From: an uncultured Ruminococcus sp.
GTDB taxonomy: Bacteria; Bacillota; Clostridia; Oscillospirales; CAG-272
Length of the DNA stretch: 6,004 bases
Direction: 5' to 3'
NCBI GenBank assembly: GCA_902766115.1
Contig: CACXCL010000064.1
Coordinates: 1 to 6,004 of the forward strand
Positions within the stretch are counted from its first letter, which is position 1. Every line of letters starts with the position of its first letter. The position numbers and the translations under genes were made by a program. Shown here piece by piece: positions 1-5,895 of the stretch. The notes beneath the pieces were generated by a model. The model did no database searches, was not told the DNA's origin, and saw only the letters and a list, made by a program, of their open reading frames with translations.

Positions 1-1
1 C

Positions 2-154
2 GCGCTGGAATACATTCTCATCCCCCAGTACGAGCACACCATCAAGGTGATCACAATGAAACTCGACGAAAACGAGCGGAGCAATCTTACAAGGCTCATG
101 AAGGTCAAGGACATGATGCTTGAAAAAAGCCATCCTTCCTGGACGAAAGAATAA
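2..154 (+). CDS. atpD: V-type ATP synthase subunit D, C-terminal end (5' truncated by window edge)
   Basis: This is the last 50 codons of an open frame that enters from the left edge and stops at TAA 152-154. The translation begins [20 protein letters not shown] and continues through a [17 protein letters not shown] segment. That is the conserved C-terminal helix of V/A-type ATPase subunit D (also called NtpD), where NALEY-(V/I)-IP, a TIK segment, and a xxExER…LKxxK pattern are typical. Subunit D is the central rotor shaft: its long N- and C-terminal helices form a coiled coil inside the A3B3 head and couple ATP hydrolysis or synthesis to ion movement through the membrane ring. Subunit D is often the last gene of V-ATPase operons, and the strong terminator seven bases downstream fits that. 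The fragment is too short to tell H+ from Na+ coupling. The gene is cut only by the window boundary. Confidence 0.9.
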   Translation, partial: ALEYILIPQYEHTIKVITMKLDENERSNLTRLMKVKDMMLEKSHPSWTKE

Positions 155-160
155 AGCCGA

Positions 161-192
161 AGCCGGACGGCGGACCGTCCGGCTCCTTTTTT
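161..192 (+). terminator. Intrinsic terminator after V-ATPase subunit D
   Basis: A perfect 10-bp GC-rich stem (AGCCGGACGG at 161-170 pairing with CCGTCCGGCT at 175-184) closes a 4-nt loop. It is followed by CC and six T residues at 187-192. It starts 6 nt after the subunit D stop codon. The stem and U-tract are as good as a Rho-independent terminator gets, so the V-ATPase transcript should end here. Confidence 0.94.
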
Positions 193-206
193 GACGGCCG
201 CAGGTA

Positions 207-235
207 TTGACAAATCTCCAAAAAAAGAGTATTAT
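207..235 (+). promoter_or_regulatory. Sigma-A (sigma-70 type) promoter for the glycosyltransferase gene
   Basis: A perfect -35 hexamer TTGACA (207-212) is separated by 17 bp (213-229) from a -10 hexamer TATTAT (230-235), which is one mismatch from TATAAT. The spacer is A-rich. Transcription would start near base 242, giving a leader of about 33 nt before the ATG at 275. The promoter sits just after the V-ATPase terminator and inside the stretch that an upstream TTG start would make coding, which argues against that longer start. No clear operator palindrome is visible around it. Confidence 0.85.
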
Positions 236-274
236 AACTTGATAAAAGAAAATTTGACCGGGGTTTGGATTTCT

Positions 275-1432
275 ATGAAAATTCTCATTGCATCGGATTT
301 TTATATTCCGGTTGTGAACGGCGTCGTCGTATCCTTTTGTCATCTGATCCGCGGACTCGAGGAAATGGGCCACGAGGTACGGGTTTTGACGCTGTCGAAC
401 ACAACCCGCTCTCATATCGACGGAAACGTTTACTACGTCGGTTCATTACCTGCGGGCTGGGTCTACCCCAAAGCAAGGATAAAGATCTCGGGCGTCCGCA
501 GGATCGTGAACGCCATCGCGGAATGGTCCCCCGACGTGATACATACGCAGTGCGAATTCAGCACGTTTTCGGTCGCGAGAAAAGCGGCGAAAAAATGCGG
601 GGCGGCTTTGATCCACACTTATCATACCCTTTACGAGGATTACACGCATTATTTCTGCCCCAGCAAAAGGATCGGGAAGTCCATAGTCAGCCACCTCTCG
701 CGTAAATTCCTCAACAAGACCGACGCGGTGATAGCGCCGACCGATAAAGTCCGGGACATTCTGTTCTCATACGGGATCAAAACGCCGGTCAGCACCATCC
801 CGACCGGACTGGATCTCGACGACTTTTCCGGAGAAGAACTGAAAGAGGACAGCGGCAAGATCCGCGACGCTCTCTCGATTCCGGGCGGGACAAAGACCAT
901 CGTCACCATAGGCAGGCTCGCAAAGGAAAAAAGCATCGAAGAGCTGCTTCATTACTTCAAAAACGCCGGTTTTGAAAACACCGTATTCGTCATTGTCGGC
1001 GACGGACCGTACAGAAAGAAACTTGAAGAAGTCACGGGCGATCTCGGACTGAAAGACCGGGTCATATTCACCGGGATGATCCCACCGGAAGACGTCGCCG
1101 CCTACTACCGGGCGGGGGACGTATTTGTCAGCGCTTCACAAAGCGAAACCCAGGGATTGACGTACATAGAGGCTATGGCGAGCGGTCTGCCCGTGCTTTG
1201 CCGGAAGGATCCGTGCCTCGACGGTATCGTCGAAAACGGAAAAAACGGTTTCCTGTATGAAACGGAGGAGGAATTCCGGCAAACTCTCGGAGTTCTGCTG
1301 GAAGACCCGGGGCTTCGTCAGAGGATCGGGAACGCCGCGGCTCTGATGGCGCAGGAGAGATTTTCGATCCCCGGCTTTGCGAAAGCCGTGACCAAAGTTT
1401 ACGCATCCGCCCCGAAAAAAGATAAAAAGTAA
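275..1432 (+). CDS. GT4-family glycosyltransferase, probably diacylglycerol glucosyltransferase-like
   Basis: This is a 385-residue GT-B fold enzyme of family GT4 (glycosyltransferase group 1), predicted cytosolic or peripheral to the inner membrane face, with no signal peptide or membrane helix. The N-terminal Rossmann domain opens MKILIASDFYIPVVNGVV, where the NGV loop binds the donor. It carries HTQCEFS (90-96) and HTYHTLYEDY (114-123), which resemble bacterial 1,2-diacylglycerol 3-alpha-glucosyltransferases. The C-terminal domain shows GRLAKEKS (213-220, Arg and Lys for donor phosphate), GDGPYRKKLE (242-251), and the GT4 E-x7-E pair (E291 and E299) in SETQGLTYIEAM. Expected role: sugar transfer from a nucleotide sugar to diacylglycerol, giving membrane glycolipid. 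GT4 substrates are hard to predict, so another lipid or glycan acceptor is possible. The ATG at 275 is chosen because the family starts at MKIL and the promoter lies upstream. Its Shine-Dalgarno is weak (GGGG at 260-263, 11 nt away). It is transcribed alone. Confidence 0.88.
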   Translation: MKILIASDFYIPVVNGVVVSFCHLIRGLEEMGHEVRVLTLSNTTRSHIDGNVYYVGSLPAGWVYPKARIKISGVRRIVNAIAEWSPDVIHTQCEFSTFSVARKAAKKCGAALIHTYHTLYEDYTHYFCPSKRIGKSIVSHLSRKFLNKTDAVIAPTDKVRDILFSYGIKTPVSTIPTGLDLDDFSGEELKEDSGKIRDALSIPGGTKTIVTIGRLAKEKSIEELLHYFKNAGFENTVFVIVGDGPYRKKLEEVTGDLGLKDRVIFTGMIPPEDVAAYYRAGDVFVSASQSETQGLTYIEAMASGLPVLCRKDPCLDGIVENGKNGFLYETEEEFRQTLGVLLEDPGLRQRIGNAAALMAQERFSIPGFAKAVTKVYASAPKKDKK

Positions 1433-1466
1433 AAAGGACTTGTTCGCTTGAGAAACAGTCCTTTTT
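1431..1466. terminator. Bidirectional intrinsic terminator between convergent genes
   Basis: AAAAAGGACT (1431-1440) pairs perfectly with AGTCCTTTTT (1457-1466) around a 16-nt loop. Inside the loop, GTT 1442-1444 can pair with AAC 1454-1456 to extend the stem. Because the arms end in an A-tract and a T-tract, RNA from either strand folds the same hairpin followed by a U-run. It lies in the 38-nt gap between the glycosyltransferase stop (its first bases overlap that TAA) and the stop of the minus-strand HAD gene at 1471. It therefore most likely ends both transcripts. The G+C core is only about five pairs, so efficiency may be moderate. Confidence 0.85.
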
Positions 1467-1470
1467 CGTT

Positions 1471-2148
1471 TTAAAATAACTCTTTCAGCTCTTCAAGAGA
1501 ATTCACGGTGAAGTCGGGGAGCGGGTCGGGAACTGCCGCGGTCCCCTTTTTATTGTACCACACCGTTTTGATACCGGCGTTTTTGCCTCCGGTAACGTCT
1601 GACGTGAGGCTGTCGCCGACAATGGCGGTCTCTTCTCTCTTTATCCCCGGGTGTTTGATGAAAACCGCGTCGAAAAATTCCTTCCCGGGCTTTGTGGATC
1701 CTACCTCGGAGGAGATAAAAATATCGGAAAAGTACGTGTCAAGTCCCGAGTCCCGGAGCCGCTTGCGCTGGGTCTCCCCCGTGCCGTTTGAGGCGGCGAT
1801 AAGCGTGTATTTCCGAGAGAGATACTCAAGTATCTCCGCGGCGCCGTCTTCTGTCTCATGCTCGAAAGGGATCTTTGATTCGTAATATTTCGTCACTTCC
1901 TCCGGGGACGCGACGGCGCCGATCTCGTCAAAAAGGATTCGGTACCGTTCGGTTTTGACCTCGGAGTGGGTGAGTTCCCCCGCCTCCATCCTTCTCCAGC
2001 AGGCGGCGTTTATCTCGCTGTATCTGCGGATGATCTCTTCCGTGGGAAAAATACCGAAACGGGTCAGCGTCTGCTTCAGCGCGGACCGCTCGGCGGCCCC
2101 GAAATCCAGCAGCGTGTCGTCGACGTCAAAAAGGATCGTTTTAATCAC
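1471..2148 (-). CDS. HAD-superfamily phosphatase of the YjjG/YfnB type (probable pyrimidine 5'-nucleotidase)
   Basis: This 225-residue protein has all four haloacid dehalogenase motifs in order. Motif I is FDVDDT (7-12, with D8 the nucleophile and D10 the acid/base). Motif II is the Ser/Asn of AASNGT (118-123). Motif III is Lys153 in STKPGKEFF. Motif IV is GDSLTSD (178-184, with Mg2+ ligands D179 and D184). A helical C1 cap lies between motifs I and II. The LFDVDDTLLDF start, the GDSLTSDVTGGKNAGI stretch and the following WYN are characteristic of the YjjG/YfnB subfamily. Characterised YjjG removes phosphate from UMP, dUMP, dTMP and non-canonical pyrimidine nucleotides, so a housecleaning role is likely but the exact substrate is inferred. 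The start is taken as GTG at 2148, with GAGGAG seven bases upstream; a start at 2181 would add 11 unrelated residues overlapping ispE. It is last in the operon, 11 nt after ispE. Confidence 0.88.
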   Translation of the reverse strand: MIKTILFDVDDTLLDFGAAERSALKQTLTRFGIFPTEEIIRRYSEINAACWRRMEAGELTHSEVKTERYRILFDEIGAVASPEEVTKYYESKIPFEHETEDGAAEILEYLSRKYTLIAASNGTGETQRKRLRDSGLDTYFSDIFISSEVGSTKPGKEFFDAVFIKHPGIKREETAIVGDSLTSDVTGGKNAGIKTVWYNKKGTAAVPDPLPDFTVNSLEELKELF

Positions 2149-2155
2149 GGGACAA

Positions 2156-2161
2156 CTCCTC
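2156..2161 (-). promoter_or_regulatory. Ribosome binding site deciding the HAD phosphatase start
   Basis: GAGGAG on the minus strand (2161 down to 2156), then a 7-nt spacer, then GTG at 2148. The site overlaps the ispE TGA stop codon (2162-2160). A ribosome finishing ispE therefore stops on the binding site of the next gene, an arrangement that favours coupled translation. Confidence 0.85.
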
Positions 2162-3017
2162 AAACCGATTCGCACTCGCAAACGAGATAATTCTCTTTTT
2201 CGAGTATTTTTTTTGTTCTGTCTCTGTTTGACAGATCGTCGAACACTCCGAAAACGGACGGTCCGCTGCCGGAAAGAAGCGGCGTCCCGCCGGATGCGCG
2301 TATCAGTTCGTGAGCTCGCGACGCCTCCGGGTGGGATGGCAGGATCACTTCTTCAAACGAATTGAAGAGATATTCGTCAATCGGAGCGCCGTCCTTGAGA
2401 GCGCGTATCAAGGGATCCGGGAATACCTCCGTTTGAGCTTCCCCGTCCCGCGCCCCATCGAGGGCGCGGTACGCCTCCGCCGTGGAGACGGAGGCTCCTC
2501 CGTTGGCTATAAGAAAATGATATTTCCCCGCGGGGGTTATCGGAGTCAGTTTTTCTCCCCTGCCGCGGGCGAGAACGGTGCCACCGAGGATGCAGAACGG
2601 AACGTCCGAGCCGAGCCCCGCGCCGAGATTCAACAGATCCGGGAGAGGCAGAACGTCTCCGAAAAAGCTGTTCAGAAGAACGAGAGTCGCCGCAGCGTCC
2701 GTGCTGCCCCCGGCAAGGCCTCCTGCGACTGGAATGCGCTTTTCCAGGCGGATATCGACTTTACAGTCATCTATCCCCGCATAACGGAGAAAAGCCTCAC
2801 AAGCGCGCCAGGCGAGGTTAGAGGGGCCTGTCGGCACATCGCCGTCGGATTTGAGAGATATGGTCCTCTCCGGGGCTTTCTCAACTTCCAGAGTGACCGT
2901 ATCGCTGAGCGACACGGCGTGCATTACGCTCAGGATATCGTGAAACCCGTCGGGTCGCTTGTCCCCGACGCTGAGAAACAGGTTTATCTTGGCGTACGCC
3001 TCTCGCGATACTTTCAT
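2160..3017 (-). CDS. ispE: 4-diphosphocytidyl-2-C-methyl-D-erythritol kinase (IspE)
   Basis: This 285-residue GHMP kinase catalyses the ATP-dependent phosphorylation of the 2-hydroxyl of CDP-methylerythritol, the fourth step of the MEP route to IPP and DMAPP, in the cytosol. Three GHMP motifs are intact. AYAKINLFL (7-15) contains K10, which contacts substrate. PVAGGLAGGSTDAAATL (96-112) is the glycine-rich ATP loop. LLSGSGPSVFGVF (247-259) is the third motif. D138 in GLGSDVPF is the predicted catalytic base, and DGFHDI (23-28) with its His is the usual CDP-ME contact region. Length matches the family (about 280-300). The ATG at 3017 follows the upstream DUF362 stop by one base (TGA-T-ATG) with no clear Shine-Dalgarno of its own, so translation is probably coupled to that gene. 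Nothing is missing or unusual in the catalytic core. Confidence 0.96.
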   Translation of the reverse strand: MKVSREAYAKINLFLSVGDKRPDGFHDILSVMHAVSLSDTVTLEVEKAPERTISLKSDGDVPTGPSNLAWRACEAFLRYAGIDDCKVDIRLEKRIPVAGGLAGGSTDAAATLVLLNSFFGDVLPLPDLLNLGAGLGSDVPFCILGGTVLARGRGEKLTPITPAGKYHFLIANGGASVSTAEAYRALDGARDGEAQTEVFPDPLIRALKDGAPIDEYLFNSFEEVILPSHPEASRAHELIRASGGTPLLSGSGPSVFGVFDDLSNRDRTKKILEKENYLVCECESV

Positions 3018-3018
3018 A

Positions 3019-4209
3019 TCAGTGGATCAGCTTGATAAGCGGGTTTTTCACAGTATCTACAGCACCGTGAGGACAGAGCTCCTGACAGCAGAAACACCTT
3101 ATACATCTGTCCCGCTTTATCGTGGCAAGCTTTTTCCCTTTCGTTTTTTTCATGGTTATCGTCTTTTCCGGGCAAACGCGGGCGCAGTTGCCGCACCCGA
3201 TGCATTTTTTCCGGTTGACGGAGGGTCTCGGCTCGAAAAATCTGCTGAACCTTCCTCCGAAGAGATTCGGCATCCCCGTAAGGACACGCATGGAAAACGA
3301 CATTTTCTTCGAATCGGGAGGGGTGAGCTTTTTTTGTACGATCTGTCCGGTTTTGCAGTTTATCACCTTGACGCCGTCGATCTCTCTCGGTACGAGGCCG
3401 AGTTCCGCGGCGATATCGAGATATTTTGCCATCCCTTCGATGCACGCGGCGTGCTCCGCCACAACGTCCAGGGCGAACGCGGACTTTGAGGTCATAATGC
3501 AGCCCATCGGAACGGGAGTGCCGTGGGTGGGACCGTTGCCCTCCATGGCGACCACGGCGTCGCAGACGTTCAACACCTCGTGAGACTGCAGCAGACTGAG
3601 ATTCAGGTCCACAAGCATCCGACAGAATTCCTCCGGATCGGGATACGCGGCATGCATCTCGAATTTCAAGACGCCGGGGATCACGCCGAACAGGTTTTTC
3701 GTGGCACAGCTCAGCCCGGTGAGCGAATGAGTTTTCAGTTTGCAGATATTCACGATTATGTCCGACTCGGCGACAGGTTTCAGGACTTCGACGTTTTTCA
3801 GTTTTTTCCCCTCGGCGAACGGGATCGCCACACCGGAGTAATCGTCGTTGAGACGAAGTCCCGTCCTGTCAGACAGGTCCTTCATACCCGTGACGTCGAG
3901 TATCCTGTTCATGAAGGCGGCGCTATAGGGTCCGCCCGCGCTCTCGGCGAGGACCACGTCCGCCGCGCCGGATTTTTTAACCAGGCGGTAGACCGCCTCC
4001 ACCACCGCGGGGTGGGTAGTCACGGCGTATTCCGGCTTTTTTGCGGAAACGAGGTTCGGCTTCAGCACCACCCGCTTCCCGCGAAAATAGGATTCGTCTG
4101 CGCCTGCCGCGGCGAAATGAGACTCAAGAACTTCTTCGATAAGCGTCTCGTCGTAATCCTCGCATCGGGATACGGCGACGGGTGCGCAGCGCATCGTGTC
4201 ATGATCCAT
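3019..4209 (-). CDS. DUF362 domain protein with C-terminal 2x[4Fe-4S] ferredoxin domain
   Basis: This 396-residue, probably cytosolic protein has no signal peptide or membrane segment. Residues about 10-300 form a DUF362 domain, recognised by VVLKPNLV (47-54), TTHPAVVEAV (64-73), the AES of 88-90, NICKLKTHSLTGLS (154-167), KNLFGVIPG (171-179) and EGNGPTHGTPV (223-233). After a basic linker comes a bacterial ferredoxin domain with two CxxCxxCxxxCP motifs: C336/C339/C342/C346 and C369/C372/C375/C379, with an extra C374 in the second. Each should hold one [4Fe-4S] cluster. This fused architecture recurs in anaerobes, but the reaction of DUF362 is not established to my knowledge; the ferredoxin part implies electron transfer. 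The start at 4209 is supported by GGAG six bases upstream; Met6 has no such site. It lies 21 nt after glnS and one base before ispE, so it is certainly co-transcribed with them. Confidence 0.92.
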   Translation of the reverse strand: MDHDTMRCAPVAVSRCEDYDETLIEEVLESHFAAAGADESYFRGKRVVLKPNLVSAKKPEYAVTTHPAVVEAVYRLVKKSGAADVVLAESAGGPYSAAFMNRILDVTGMKDLSDRTGLRLNDDYSGVAIPFAEGKKLKNVEVLKPVAESDIIVNICKLKTHSLTGLSCATKNLFGVIPGVLKFEMHAAYPDPEEFCRMLVDLNLSLLQSHEVLNVCDAVVAMEGNGPTHGTPVPMGCIMTSKSAFALDVVAEHAACIEGMAKYLDIAAELGLVPREIDGVKVINCKTGQIVQKKLTPPDSKKMSFSMRVLTGMPNLFGGRFSRFFEPRPSVNRKKCIGCGNCARVCPEKTITMKKTKGKKLATIKRDRCIRCFCCQELCPHGAVDTVKNPLIKLIH

Positions 4210-4215
4210 AAGTCG

Positions 4216-4219
4216 CTCC
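4216..4219 (-). promoter_or_regulatory. Ribosome binding site of the DUF362-ferredoxin gene
   Basis: GGAG on the minus strand with a 6-nt spacer to the ATG at 4209. It lies in the 21-nt gap after the glnS stop and selects this ATG over the in-frame ATG five codons later. Confidence 0.75.
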
Positions 4220-4230
4220 GTTTTGAAGAA

Positions 4231-5880
4231 TTAGCCGGGTCTGTAGCTGTCCTTGAGAGATACGATCCTGCTGACGGTTCCGGGATGCTTTGCGTCGGGA
4301 TAATAATACCCAAGGCGGACGAACTGGTATCTCTCCGGCTCCGCTCCGAGGACACCCTTTTCGACAAGGGATGATGTGAACTCTTTTTTAGATTCGGGAT
4401 TCAAATAGTCGCCGAGAGTTTTGTCCTCGGGGATGTCGCCCGTGTTGGCGATGGTGAATAGCTTGTCGTAGTGGACGATCTTCACCGGATCGACGTTTTC
4501 AGTGGAGAGCCAGTGGATAGTTCCCTTGATCTTCCTGCCGTCGGCGGGCATTCCGTCCCGGGTCTCGAGATCCGCGGTGCATAGGATCTCCGTCACCTTG
4601 CCGTCCGCGTCGCGGATAACGTCGTCGCATCTGACGATATACGCTCCCATGAGACGCACTTCCCCTCCGGGCTTCATCCGGAAGAACTTCGGCGGCGGAT
4701 CGTCCGAGAAGTCGTCCCGGTCGATATAGAGCGTCCTCGTGAAGGGGACCTGCCGCGTCCCCATTTCGGGATCGCCGGGGTGGTTCGGGAGACTGAAGTA
4801 TTCCTTTTTATCCTCCGGATAATTGGTCACGGTGACCTTCACCGGGTCGATTACGGCGACGCGTCTTTTCGCCGTTTTGTTCAGCTCTTCGCGGATGCAG
4901 TATTCGAGCAGCTCGATGTCGACGAGACTGTACTGCTTTGCAATGCCGGCGCGGCGGACGAACTCGAAGATCGACTCGGGCGTGTAGCCGCGGCGCCTCA
5001 TTCCGCTGAGGGTGGGCATACGGGGGTCGTCCCAGCCGTCCACAAGTCCGTTCTCCACCAGGTACCTGAGATAACGCTTACTCATGACCGTGTAGGTCAG
5101 GTTGAGTCTGGCAAACTCGTACTGGTGAGGAGGATTCTTGAATCCAACATTCTCCACTACCCAGTCGTAAAGAGGGCGGTGATTTTCAAATTCGATGGAG
5201 CAGAGAGAATGAGTCACGCCTTCCAGAGCGTCCTGGATCGGGTGCGCGTAGTCGTAGAGCGGGTATATGCACCACTTGCTGCCCTGGCGGTGGTGTACCG
5301 ATCTGTTGATGCGATAGATCGCCGGGTCGCGCATATTCATATTGGGCGACGCCATGTCGATCTTCGCCCTCAGGGTCTTCGATCCGTCCGGGAACTCGCC
5401 GTCACGCATCCTGCGGAACAGGTCGAGGTTCTCTTCGGGAGTCCTGTCCCTCCAGGGGCTGTTTTTGCCGGGCTCGGTGAGGGTCCCCCGGTATTCTCTC
5501 ATCTCGTCGGCGCTCAAGTCGCAGACGTACGCCTTGCCATCCATGATGAGCTTTTCCGCGAAGCGGTAGCAGTCGTCAAAATAATCCGATCCGTAGAACA
5601 CCCCTCCGTCAGGCACGGCGCCGAGCCACAGAAGGTCCTCATAGATGGAGTCCACGTACTCGGTATCCTCCTTGGTGGGGTTTGTGTCGTCGTAACGGAG
5701 GTTGAACTTGCCGCCGTATTTTTTGGCGGTGGAATAATTGATGTAGATGGCCTTGGCGCTGCCTATATGGAGGTACCCGTTGGGCTCCGGGGGAAAGCGG
5801 GTGTGAACGTGGTCTTCCCTGCCTTCGGCAAGGTCAGCGTCAATGATATCCGTTATGAAATTCGATGTGATCTCTTCCAT
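4231..5880 (-). CDS. glnS: Glutaminyl-tRNA synthetase (GlnRS)
   Basis: This 549-residue class I synthetase attaches glutamine to tRNA(Gln) using ATP; E. coli GlnS is 553-554 residues, so the gene is full length. The Rossmann catalytic domain opens with RFPPEPNGYLHIGSAKAI (28-45). Its HIGH signature reads HIGS, a variant I associate with Firmicutes GlnRS. RYDDTNPTKED (62-72) and CIYPLYDYAH (204-213) hold the counterparts of E. coli Asp66 and Tyr211, which recognise glutamine. KIDMASPNMNMRDPAIYR (173-190) and DALEGVTHSLCSIEFENHR (217-235) are GlnRS-type acceptor-domain blocks. VMSKR (265-269) is the KMSKS loop. From about residue 340 follow the two beta-barrels that read the anticodon. These features separate it from GluRS. 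The ATG at 5880 has AAGGA ten bases upstream, overlapping the gltX stop codon. It is second of five genes visible in the operon. Confidence 0.97.
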   Translation of the reverse strand: MEEITSNFITDIIDADLAEGREDHVHTRFPPEPNGYLHIGSAKAIYINYSTAKKYGGKFNLRYDDTNPTKEDTEYVDSIYEDLLWLGAVPDGGVFYGSDYFDDCYRFAEKLIMDGKAYVCDLSADEMREYRGTLTEPGKNSPWRDRTPEENLDLFRRMRDGEFPDGSKTLRAKIDMASPNMNMRDPAIYRINRSVHHRQGSKWCIYPLYDYAHPIQDALEGVTHSLCSIEFENHRPLYDWVVENVGFKNPPHQYEFARLNLTYTVMSKRYLRYLVENGLVDGWDDPRMPTLSGMRRRGYTPESIFEFVRRAGIAKQYSLVDIELLEYCIREELNKTAKRRVAVIDPVKVTVTNYPEDKKEYFSLPNHPGDPEMGTRQVPFTRTLYIDRDDFSDDPPPKFFRMKPGGEVRLMGAYIVRCDDVIRDADGKVTEILCTADLETRDGMPADGRKIKGTIHWLSTENVDPVKIVHYDKLFTIANTGDIPEDKTLGDYLNPESKKEFTSSLVEKGVLGAEPERYQFVRLGYYYPDAKHPGTVSRIVSLKDSYRPG

Positions 5881-5890
5881 TTTCGTTCGT

Positions 5891-5895
5891 TCCTT
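5891..5895 (-). promoter_or_regulatory. Ribosome binding site of glnS, overlapping the gltX stop
   Basis: The minus strand reads TAAAGGA, in which the TAA stop of the upstream gene (5897-5895) shares its last base with the AAGGA Shine-Dalgarno. A 10-nt spacer leads to the ATG at 5880. The overlap suggests translational coupling of the two synthetases. Confidence 0.7.

Noticed and set aside
2149..2181. Eleven-residue N-terminal extension of the HAD phosphatase
   Set aside because: It would overlap the end of ispE, lacks a ribosome binding site and precedes the conserved IKTILFDVDDT start. GTG at 2148 has GAGGAG at ideal spacing.
2473..2501. Inverted repeats inside ispE (GCCTCCG/CGGAGGC and GGAGG-CT-CCTCC)
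   Set aside because: They are short, lie in conserved coding sequence, lack a U-tract and are expected by chance in GC-rich codons.
2310..3035. Plus-strand open frame of 241 codons antisense to ispE
   Set aside because: The opposite strand encodes an intact IspE with all GHMP motifs. This frame is Arg/Ser-rich and domain-free, typical of a shadow.
3984..4010. GC-rich hairpin-like sequence in the DUF362 gene (GGCGGT/ACCGCC)
   Set aside because: It is explained by the coding sequence EAVYRL, has no T-run and lies mid-gene.
4192..4194. Alternative start at Met6 of the DUF362 protein
   Set aside because: The ATG at 4209 has GGAG six bases upstream; the later ATG has none.
3523..4374. Plus-strand open frame of 283 codons antisense to the DUF362 gene and the end of glnS
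   Set aside because: It crosses two well-supported minus-strand genes and their intergenic gap, has no recognisable motif, and is explained by GC-biased third positions.
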